DNA from: Botryotinia globosa
Lineage: Eukaryota > Ascomycota > Leotiomycetes > Helotiales > Sclerotiniaceae
Reading direction: 5' to 3'
DNA length: 64,000 nucleotides
Assembly: GCA_014898425.1 (NCBI GenBank)
Contig: RCSZ01000008.1
Span: 755,501 to 819,500, forward strand
How positions within the stretch are numbered: the stretch's first letter is position 1; every line of letters starts with the position of its first letter. Shown here piece by piece: positions 47,397 through 57,387 of this stretch. The notes under the pieces are model-generated. The model worked only from the letters and a program-made list of their open reading frames with translations. It was not told the origin of the DNA and did no database searches. A program made the position numbers and the translations under genes.

Positions 47397-50395
47397 AACT
47401 CGTTAATTAAGAACTTCATTGCAATCTGCTAGACATGTCTGCTGACTTTCCTTCTTCCTCGACATATTTTGAGCTTCATGTTGCCAAAGCAGAAATTTCA
47501 TTCTCACCCGTACATTTGTCGATCAAGTGATTGATAGAGGTGAGTATTCCAACGTCAAAGTTGATTTACAAGGCGCAATGCATTCTCACAAGCTTCCCTT
47601 GAAGACCGTTTTCACAATTTGCATTTCTGGCCCATTTGCCGCAGTTCTATCAGCTGAAAAATGTACAATAACCTGCATGTATCATTCCTCATCAACACCT
47701 TCCTCAACTCGTTACCCGATTTATTGTGCCTGACGTTGCATGCGAAATCGGATACTCCATAGTGTTCTTCTCAATAAGTGGCTGACTTTGTACGACCGTA
47801 ATACAACTGTTGTGTTGATGAAGGCATGTAGCACACATATTTAGCATTTTTTGTGCAATAGCATAGCACGACGTTGAAGGGTTGAAACCACTCGCGTGCA
47901 CTATTACTGCTTCTAGAGGGACCCATTGTACACCATTGACGGCGGGATTTCAGACGAAATCTTCAAACATTGAACATGCATGTCGCCCAAAAGAATATAT
48001 TTCATGTGACAATCTCAAAATCTTGAAAGGTGTGGGGGTTCCATGCGTCCAGAACAATCTCTAGATGTTGCTTCTCATGAGGATTTGTCAACTATATGAC
48101 TTGATGTGTGTTGTGATTTCATGTTCGTCCCTCTTCTATGAACGGGTAGCCGAATCCTCTGTGGGTAAGAGAGGAAGGTCATGTCGCCGTCTCCAATTAT
48201 CATCCACTTTGGTATCTTAGTTTGATTTTCTAGTTTCACGACTCGATGTGAAATCACAACATATAGAGGGGCGATCGAATTTTCTGAAAATGAGGGGATC
48301 GGCCGGTTAATTAGCATCTTGATAATCGGACGACATTTGGTAATTGAGCACACAAGAAGAGATTGCCAGAGTCTTTCTGGGGATCAATCTAGAAAGAGTA
48401 GAGACCTAGATATAGCGGGGGCGCGGAACTTATACTAAAGATGGCATGTAGCATTCGCACGAGTTTCCTGTTGTAAGAAATCCACATCAATATATCGAAA
48501 AATGAGCCAACAGCATATCATCAAATCCAGATATGTACTTCCTAAAAAGCGTACTCGCTTATGACTCGGGGCCACTGGCCAAATTGAAAATAAGTGCGTT
48601 GCATATATACGGGTGAATGTCTACCAATAGCAGTGAGTCCATGTCATTCATTCTCCCTTGTTTCAATGCTGGGTGGATTTTGTTAAGTATTGAGAAGCCA
48701 ACTACAGTATTATAGTGAAATCTGATAACACTTTGTCCGTTCTGTTTCAATGATGAGATGGGAAGAGTTGACGGTTCTGATTCCTAGGTATCCGGATAAT
48801 GAGGAATAAACGGTAGGATAGATCTGACATCTCAGAATTCTGGGACAATCGGTAACTCTCAAACCAAAGTTACTTTTATCCCGTACCAATCAGTCGCGTC
48901 CAGCATTGATCCAACAACGATGATCCATCTATAGGCACTATTGATCGTGTTGCTATTGCAGGCTTGCAGGATCTAAAACCAATTGTCTATCTTGACAATA
49001 CATGTATCAAATACCTCTAGTATCATGATTGACTTTCCCACTGAACATCTAGACCAACCGGACAAGCTCTTGCAATCGCAAAATATACTTCCTGTCAACT
49101 TGACAAGCTCATTGGTCATTGATAACAAGGTTGTGTAAAAACTAAAATAAAATAAACAAAATTTTCTTCTTCACTTGCAAGGAATAGTTCTTTTCAGTAC
49201 GAAGTAGTACTATCGTTTCAAGTACCACCATCCATACCTACCGAGGAAGCAACACGGCATTGGACATCATTGAACCCTTCTTTCGGCGCAGCTGTACGGT
49301 GGATGTACAACGAGACGGGGCCTCGGGGGGGGGGATGTACAGCGGGAGATAATAATCACAGCTGCATCTGGAAGTCTAATTCGTTGGATATCTGCGCGCC
49401 AATCAAGGAACAGAATTGAAACCAACCCTGCGGGTACATAGAGTACATACTCCGTCGACCTTCCATGTGCATATGCATGGTATCGCTGATATGAAGACAT
49501 CAGACATCCACCGAGCCACCCTTTTGTAGGAAAGTAAGGAAAGGAAAGGAAAGGAAAGAATAACGAAAGGAAACTCATTCGAGCAGGAGAAAAGACTCCG
49601 CGGATGTCCGGCTGATGATTTCTAACAAATTCAAATTTTTGATTCTCAATACAATTTTCCATAAAAGATTCAATGATTCGTATTCTACAGTCTTACATTA
49701 CAAGATTTCACGCCATAAAAGTCACCCATTGCCCTCAAACTCTGGTTTATCGCTGCTATCATTGCTATCTCTGCTGCCATATCCGTATTGGTGGCAGTTA
49801 TTAGCTCTAGAGGATATCGTCTGATCCGTATCTTAAGCTCACTCTAAATGATCAGTGTCTCAAAGTTATTGAAAGATATAATTATCAGCTCCAACTCATT
49901 ACACTCACTACACTCACTACACTCACTCGCCTGCTTTTATACAACTTACACTTACTCCGTACACTAGATATAATATATATCTTGTGAAGCAGGACTTGCT
50001 TGACCTCGTTGCTACTGCTTGCTCCAGCTACGCATTCAGCTTTCCCCGGGACCCTTGGCACTGTCAACCTCGTAAAGCTTATCAATTCTCGGTTTTTTCA
50101 TTCGTTTCGGTTTTCTTCCCAAGGATAACCGACGCATCAGGTTTCTAGCGGATTTTGTACTGGTCTGGATCCTCGTACATATCCACTCTCCTGTACATTA
50201 ATTGTACTTTGTACCTTTCTTTTGCAATTGCGGATATCATTGCGCATTAAATTTCCAACTTTCTCCACCAGGACCGCTATTACCCGCACATGAAAGTTGG
50301 TCAGGAACAAAGGAATCCCAAACACCTCGAATCCATTGCCTTATAAAAGGGAAACAATTGCTTGAGTAGCTTTCCAAGACGAGTACATTGTGGGA
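47397..50395. other. Gene-free 3-kb interval
   Basis: No coding region is recognised on either strand. Open frames (up to 131 codons, near 49.3-49.7 kb) lack family motifs. A G-run of about ten lies near 49326-49335, and AAGGAAAGG and ACTCACT repeats occur near 49535-49560 and 49900-49925. The right end holds the promoter and leader of the SPX gene, with polypyrimidine stretches. Confidence 0.5.
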
Positions 50396-51958
50396 ATGAA
50401 GTACGGTCAACAATTCCAGTTGGACTCTGTGCCACAATGGGCGCCATGTGAGTGTGAAACAATCTCGTCTTATTGGTGTGATAGCGAAAATATCATGACG
50501 CAGATCTGTACTGACACACAGCTTTCTCACTCTGCGATTAGACAACCTTGATTATGATGAATTGAAGAATTCGATAAAGCTCAATACCACGAGAGATTCT
50601 GGAAAATCGATCACTATTCCGGGTCATGTTGATACTTCCTTGGTCGCATTCGAGAATGAATTCTTTACAGAGTTATCAAACCAACACGATCGGGTCGAAC
50701 TGTTTGTTAAGAGCAAGAGTGAGGAGATTGGTCGCAGACTCCGTATGTAGAGGGTCAATTTGAGACTGTTACCAGTCAATGCATGCTAATAATTGAACAA
50801 CAGAATATCTATCGACTATCGTCCTGCGATTACTTGCAAGATGTACAGAAAGCTCCAATGGGCAGATGACGAGGAAGCGGATGAACAAGTTTTCCAAATA
50901 TAACATGCAGATTGAGAGTTGCGGGGATGATCTTGCGAAATTGGATCGATTTGTTGAAGCCCAGCGTGTCGCATTCTACAAATTATTGAAGAAATATACG
51001 GTATGGACGATTACATGTGAAATTGATAATACAATAACTTATTTGGTGTCGTTAGAAATGGACCGGATCTCGGAGACTCAAGGAACGATTCGAAGTTGAG
51101 GTACTGGGCAATCCAAAAAGCTTCACAAGACAAGATTTTGGTTCCTTACATTCTCAATATAACGATATCATGACGCTTATCCGTGCTTCTACGCCATTGA
51201 CTAGCGGGCCGTCTACTCCTAGTATGGGTTCGAGGAGAGACAGTCTCGGCCGTGCCCCATCACAAACACTACAGCGATCGCCGCCTCGACAAACATATTG
51301 GAACGAATACGACAACGGGAGTGATGTCGATCAGGACGAGCCATACTATATATATACGGATCCTAATGCGGAACTGACGTTTCCTGGCGCAGAAGTTGTA
51401 GCAAGTGCGATTCGACGAACAAAAGAAGGAATGGGAAAAGTTAGGGGTTGGTTTATACCTCCCGGTTTAACAAAAAATCGCGAACGTGAGCCACTATTGG
51501 GAAATCGAGATAGAGGATACTTTCAACAAAGTCCAAGCGGAACAGCCAATGGTTCGATAACCGATGTCGAAGACGAAGCGTATGCCTCCTCGGCGGATTT
51601 TCCGAATGGATATGTTGCTCATTATGCAACTTTCCCCAGCGTGGCGGATCAGCGATTGAGTCGATTTCAAGAACAAACTTTGTCATTCACAATGATTGCT
51701 TGCTTTTTCTTTTCGATACTATCTCAAGCTGCATCCACACTTCTGCTTGCAACAGGTCGACATAGATTAAGAACGGAAGTTGACTTGGGTGCACTCACGG
51801 GTGCCTTGTTAGGATTTGCTCTGGCTGCCGGTGGATTGATTTGCATGGCATGTCGGAATGAAAAGCTTGGTTGGGTGCACCGAGGAGTTGTACTCATTAT
51901 AACTGCTCTTTTGTTGATTGGGAGTATTGTGCTCTTGATTATGGTAATTGGGAATTAA
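50396..51958 (+). CDS. SPX-domain membrane protein (SPX plus three membrane helices)
   Basis: Four exons, 50396-50447, 50542-50742, 50804-51000 and 51056-51958, give about 450 aa. The first exon is only 52 nt but encodes MKYGQQFQLDSVPQWAP, the canonical opening of an SPX domain, and splices to YNLDYDELKNSIK. The SPX domain runs to about residue 185 and includes KRMNKFSKYNMQIESCGDDL and EAQRVAFYKLLKKYTKWT. SPX domains bind inositol pyrophosphates and report phosphate status. A disordered Ser/Thr/Pro-rich linker follows, then three predicted membrane helices at about 361-382, 396-418 and 429-449. The hydrophobic end recalls the three-helix tail of VTC proteins, but no VTC polyphosphate polymerase domain is present. 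Probably a vacuolar or endomembrane phosphate-related protein; no exact orthologue is named. Confidence 0.85.
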
Positions 51959-54700
51959 GCCTCTCATTACGATCTCTAGCTAACAAACTACTTAAGACCC
52001 GCCGGTAGACACTATCCAGGATGGCGAGCGCTCAACGTAGTAGAGACAAATTTGCTTATATCATCAAGGTATCTTACATACTAGTACCATTGCTTTACAA
52101 GTTATTTGTCTCTCGATTTCAGTTTTTTCCTGTGTGTTTCTTGTGCTATTTGCTTTATTCTGTCTATTGCGGGCGTAATTTGGCGGTTGATTCGTTTGGC
52201 ATTTTGGTGTTTAGTATGGAAGGCACGTGCTAGACTGCGAGATATGATCGGGCAATTAATGGGACTATCGAACGGGTTCATGGTCGTACTTTGACGGCCT
52301 AACAATGTAGAATTGCATTTCAAAATATAGAAGTGCGGGAATATTGGGAGTATGCAACGGCCGAAGTTGTGGATCGATCAATGGTTTGAGAAGAAACGAT
52401 GGGACTGGGGATGAGGATTGGTGCATTTTGTGACGGGCTTGATGGAGTTGAGTTGGGTGGATCGATGTGGGGTGGAGTTTATTGGTATGTGTGCATTTCT
52501 ACCGGTGTATTTGGGTTATGTTGAATGTGGCAGTCGCGCGCTGTGGCATTTAACATGATGAAGGTAGGCTAGTATAATACAATTGAATGAAAGATGTTGA
52601 TTCAAAGTTCTCTTGTCTAGATGCTCTGCCTTGCGTAGAGAGTATACGTTCACGTGAAGACAATATAAAAATCTCAGTCACATCAGGTTGCACTTTCGTA
52701 TCGTGTCATATTATCTCGATACTATTGTGTCATGGGTCATGTCATTCATCAAGTTTTGTGCTTCTGAAGGGACGGTAAATGCTTGGTTGGTTGGTGGGAT
52801 TTTGAGTATACTAGCGATTTAGGGGAGAGGGGAGAGGGGACGTTGAAGTTTAGTAGAGAAGAATTTTCGTTAGGGGGAGTGAGAGAGGGGAGAGGGGAGT
52901 GGGGCGGAGAGGGAGGCGAGCTATTTAGCCCATATCAGGGAATAGATTATGGATGCGACGCCTATTTCTACGAATCATGATTCATGATTCACGATGGAGT
53001 TTGTTATTCATGGAAATTGTGGAGGAAAGAATTAGTTAGTTCTGGAGTCGCTAGCTATTGCTTTCGTATGGCGTGGAGTGGAGTGGAGTAGTGCAGTCAG
53101 TATAGATGTGGTTAGTGGATAGTATCTTTGGTTTTTGCCTCCTTGTTGAGGGGGGTGAAGAGATTTTTTCTGGATTGTGCTTCTGGATTTTGTTTAGGGG
53201 AGGGGACGGAATGGAGAGGAGCGTGATTAACTTTGAAGGTGTATGGTAGATATAATGTGTTAGAAGAAAGGGTGAATAGAGAATGCGAAGAGATACAAAA
53301 GATAATATAGAATACCATAAACACCCATCCCCTACATCCCAATCTATGTGTCTTTCGAATCTAACAGATGAGGAATGTCTTCGACATCAAGATTGCCTAT
53401 ATCCCACATAACTTTCTCGATATCGACAACCCTCAAATCTCTCTCCCAAATCGAAGGTATCACACCGGAGATGTTTTTCTTTCTCTCCCACTTATGATTC
53501 TATTTTGTAATGCATATCTATCGTACGTACAATGTCACACATACATATACGCATACGAACAGATGCGCGAACAAGAGAAGAGAAGAACCACAAGCGGAAT
53601 CAAGAAAAACCAACAAGGCTCTCCATAAAGATTGACTCTCATAGTATCAAACCCGCATGAACGATCTAGATCTAGAAAGTAAAATAAATGAAGAGCATGT
53701 GGATACCACAGTGTATGCATGCATGAAGATGGAGAAGGGTTCCGCGGATGCAGTAGGGGAATCCGTCGGGGAGAAATTTTTTATGAGTCTGAACTTTGAT
53801 GGGTGGTGAGTGGGGTGTTTGGTCGGTGGGTGGAGTGGGGTTGGCCGTTACCGTTGTGATTGTGGAGTGGAGTTTCAAGGGTTTGTGCGAGGAGATTTAA
53901 GCGAGGGGGTTGTGGTTGGTTGCAGGGCAGGGGGTACATACAGCTTTGTACCTGCAGGTACGAGATTTAGTTTGGGTGGGAGGGGGATGGGGATGGGGAG
54001 GAGATGCTTCTGTGAGAGAGGGAGAGTGACATCCTGTATGCATGTGTGGTTCTTTGTGATGGATAGTTTGGGTTTGGGGATCTGATGATTACTTGGAAAA
54101 TGGAGATATGAGGTATTTGATATACTTAGACCTAGTCTTAATGATCTTTGTTAAATAACATTACTTGAGATTCTATGCCTGCTAGTTGTTCATAAATTGA
54201 TATAAACTTACATGGTAGATTCAGGGTAGAAAGTTACAGCATCCGAAGGGAATAGTCTTTGGGATTTTCATGGGACTGTCTTTCAGATAAGAGGTTGGCG
54301 TTGCTAAATAATGTAGAAGAATATTCAAACTCATAATTTTAATGTTCCTCACTCTCCTCACTTTTGTGCATCACTCGATACCTCCATGATTTGGATTTTA
54401 AGGGAATCTAGATCATCTCTGCGCTTGCGTCATCTTAATTGTTGTTGGAGATATTTGTGATTTTGGCCTCGCAGAAACGCCATCTAACTTAAGTATTAGA
54501 ATCACATTACGTTTTCTTCTGCCGAAGAGCGAGGAAGGTAAAGAAGACAACGACACAACATCTGATTTGAGACCAACATGATTAATCGTCTATCCAAACA
54601 AATAGTTGAAGCCAAGCTATGAGCAAAAGATCTCTCCTCTAACTAAAACCCCAATAGCCCTAATACATCGAGTCGCCCCTCTGTCACTTTGACTCTCCTT
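51959..54700. other. Gene-poor interval
   Basis: A possible small hydrophobic product near 52.02-52.29 kb is discussed among the rejected items. G-rich plus-strand tracts with GAGAGGGG units occur at 52825-52920, and GGAGTGGAGT repeats at 53070-53090. No convincing gene is seen. The right end should contain the 3' UTR of the macro-domain gene. Confidence 0.5.
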
Positions 54701-56146
54701 TTAAGCCCGCGGAAATTTTTCCAGATCTTGATGTAAAGTACACCGATCTGGAACGTTATGCTTGCGCCATATCGCAGTATAGCCACGAAAACGACATGGG
54801 AACCCATTTTCTGTAAGAGCAGTACAGTTAGTTGTCCCCTCATTTATAATTATTTCATCGCGCACGGCAGTTTTTGTTTTCATCAGTTCTTTTGTAACAG
54901 ATATACTCTTCTCTCGAGCGGTTTTCAAGGCCCCGGCATCCTCATCCGCCTTTTCAGCAGCCGTTATTGGTAATCCTAAAGCCTGACTGATTTCTCTTCC
55001 TCGGCGAAGTCTTTCAGCGTTGTAATCCCTCCAGAAATCTCTTTCTTCGCCAATGAGGGGATCTACATTGGGATCTTCTTCGGGATCAGGAATGATCATT
55101 CCTTCGTAGAAGGTTTCGGGGTCAATCCCCGCTTCTAATAAAGCGTAATAACGGTCTCTTCCCATCCACATGTGTGACAGGGGTTCGTAGAATTTAAGGA
55201 GGTAGTTGGGTGGTTCATCTTCGGAATCGCTTGGAGTCTCAGGACGCGCGCCTTCGGGTCTTGGGGGAGGTACGGCTGGGTCTCCAGGTGGAGGAGGGAG
55301 TCCAGGCAGAGGAAGTTCAGGTAGAGGAGGTTTAGGTGGAGGAGGGCCAGGTGGAGGAGGTGTTGGTGATTCTGATTGGTCAGTCACAGGATCTGGAGTC
55401 TCAACTGGAACCGAATCTTCAGGGAAAAGGCTGGGGATGTTCGGGATGGGTAGAGGCCCACTGGTTGTCGGGATTGGAGGAGGTGCTGGTGCTGTAGTAG
55501 CATGAGGATGTTTTCTGAAAGCTGCAGGTACGAGTTTGTCCAGACCAGAACCTGTATCTGGCATATATCGAGTGATTTCGTGCAACTGCGTCTCTACTAT
55601 ATCATCTTGTGAATACCCAAGTAGCAATATACTAATGCGATCCATTTCTCCCTGGTGTTCCTTGATCCATGTTCTAACGGCAGTAATGATCATTAATCCA
55701 GCTAGATCTTTTGGCATTGCAAAAATTCCCATAGAAATTCCAGGAAACGCAATCGATCTCAGCTTGTTAGCCATCGCAAGATCTAGACTATTCCGAAAAG
55801 CATTCAACAAAAGTGTTCCGTCTCGCTGGTTCACTATATTCCAATTCGGACCAATAGCGTGGATAATATATCTGCAAGAGCTGATATTGAAAGCATGAGT
55901 CGTCCCATAAGCTGCACCCACTTGTCCTGGATGCGGAAACAGCCTATCCATTTCAGGTTGAAGTTCTGGACCAGCTGCGGCATGAATCGCTCCATCGATA
56001 CCACCTCCCCTCTTCAACCTAACATTCGCAGCATTGACAATCACATCGACCGGATATTTTAACATATCTCCTTCAAGAACCTCAACTGTAGTGCCTAAAT
56101 ATTCGGTGGTCGAAACGACCTTGAATTGACTTTGAAGATCAGCCAT
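54701..56146 (-). CDS. Macro-domain protein with proline-rich middle and C-terminal Cys/His module
   Basis: A single exon encodes 481 aa from the ATG at 56146; an in-frame extension upstream has no ATG. Residues about 15-190 form a macro domain, which binds or hydrolyses ADP-ribose derivatives: VDVIVNAAN at 33-41, GGGIDGAIHAAAG at 47-59, and the phosphate-binding loop FPGISMGIFAMP at 134-145. The Asn and Gly residues needed by hydrolytic MacroD-type members are present. Residues about 215-305 are strongly proline-rich (runs such as PTPPPPGPPPPKPP). The C-terminus has Cys441, Cys451, Cys469 and His472 in CTALTENGFPCRFRG and DRCTLHQD, a C-x9-C-x17-C-x2-H arrangement that looks like a small zinc-binding module. 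Role inferred: ADP-ribose-1''-phosphate or protein/nucleic-acid de-ADP-ribosylation. Confidence 0.9.
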   Translation of the reverse strand: MADLQSQFKVVSTTEYLGTTVEVLEGDMLKYPVDVIVNAANVRLKRGGGIDGAIHAAAGPELQPEMDRLFPHPGQVGAAYGTTHAFNISSCRYIIHAIGPNWNIVNQRDGTLLLNAFRNSLDLAMANKLRSIAFPGISMGIFAMPKDLAGLMIITAVRTWIKEHQGEMDRISILLLGYSQDDIVETQLHEITRYMPDTGSGLDKLVPAAFRKHPHATTAPAPPPIPTTSGPLPIPNIPSLFPEDSVPVETPDPVTDQSESPTPPPPGPPPPKPPLPELPLPGLPPPPGDPAVPPPRPEGARPETPSDSEDEPPNYLLKFYEPLSHMWMGRDRYYALLEAGIDPETFYEGMIIPDPEEDPNVDPLIGEERDFWRDYNAERLRRGREISQALGLPITAAEKADEDAGALKTAREKSISVTKELMKTKTAVRDEIIINEGTTNCTALTENGFPCRFRGYTAIWRKHNVPDRCTLHQDLEKFPRA

Positions 56147-57387
56147 CTTGGAAGGGATTTGGCGCAAATGTCTTATTGCAAATCGTACATACGAGAAACT
56201 TGAATAACAGGTCCTTAATTTCCGCTTGAAATTGTATCAGATTGACTTCTTTCAAGAACGAGGTTATGAAAGTTCATGACCAAGTACTGAAAGAAGACCG
56301 TTTGCAGTCCGAGCTAGGAATAAAGAAAGGGAACAGAAGTTATTATTGAGGAGAGAAAGAACAATACGGGGGTAGACACTAATTACCACAACCATAAAGA
56401 AATGAAACGTTGTTCTTTGAGTCCCTCAAGATTTTCTACCATATTTGTATCATGCTTGTGTTCCACCCCGTAGAACTTGCTAGCTGCGAATTTTGTATGT
56501 TTGGTGCCACAGTCGTAGCAACGCGTTTGTCGTGAAAGACGTCAAGTAAAATTACACAGTAGATTCAACAACATATTGGTTACGCTTGTAACATCAATCC
56601 ACGTACAGGCCCCGAAGTCTAAGAACATTAATCCAGCATATCTTCTATCAATTGAAGATCTCGAGTTCGAGAATGATCGGATGAAGACAGTTCAAGGGAA
56701 GGAGGAGAATTGATATTGAGCACAGACCAATTATCCTCACAACACGGACATCAGGACTCCGGAAATAATTCCCCAAATTGCTCTTATTCCCAGTTGATGT
56801 ATCTTTTATAAATTTTGGAGCTAAAATCAACGATGAACTTCGCGCAACTTTGCGACTTTTTAAGATATGCAACAAAACTATTTCAGGACCTCATAGTCAC
56901 GTGTACATCTACCACATTTCAGCAGGAATTGAATTTGATAATTGGCTTCCATCGATTTGATCGCATGTCAAATTAACGGCTCACCGCACTATCAGTATAC
57001 TATCGTGCAGCCCAACCTCGACTAGTGCGCTAAACTGATGGCAGAACTTCGACTCTGATAGCCAAGGATGGTGTTCATATTTGAAGATATACCTGGTATA
57101 CCTACGCATGAAATTAAGCAGCGGCTATTGCCAAAACAATCTAGTGGATGAGTGTCTCTCTGGAAAACAGCGGTCCACGCAGAGGTCCTCAATCCCGAAG
57201 GTCGATGCCAATTATCTTTTTTATATTCCAACAGCATTGTAACGGTGGTCATACATGCACAATTTCTCCAAAAGATACTAATTGCATCAGAAAGTCGAAT
57301 ATAGGTATGCAAGAATGTAGATTTCTATATTAAGCTCGTAAATAAGTTCCATCCGGTATCATGTTAGAATTATAAGTTTCTTAATAT
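56147..57387. other. Intergenic region between macro-domain and RNA-ligase-like genes
   Basis: About 1.2 kb with no recognisable gene; it spans the promoter of the macro-domain gene and the 3' side of the RNA-ligase-like gene. A CACGTG box is at 56898-56903. Confidence 0.5.

Noticed and set aside
52021..52294. Possible small membrane protein downstream of the SPX gene (hydrophobic frame reading SFFLCVSCAICFILSIAGVIW)
   Set aside because: The hydrophobic frame has no ATG, and splicing the nearby ATG at 52021 through the visible GT-AG pair puts it in a different frame. Probably 3' UTR of the SPX gene.
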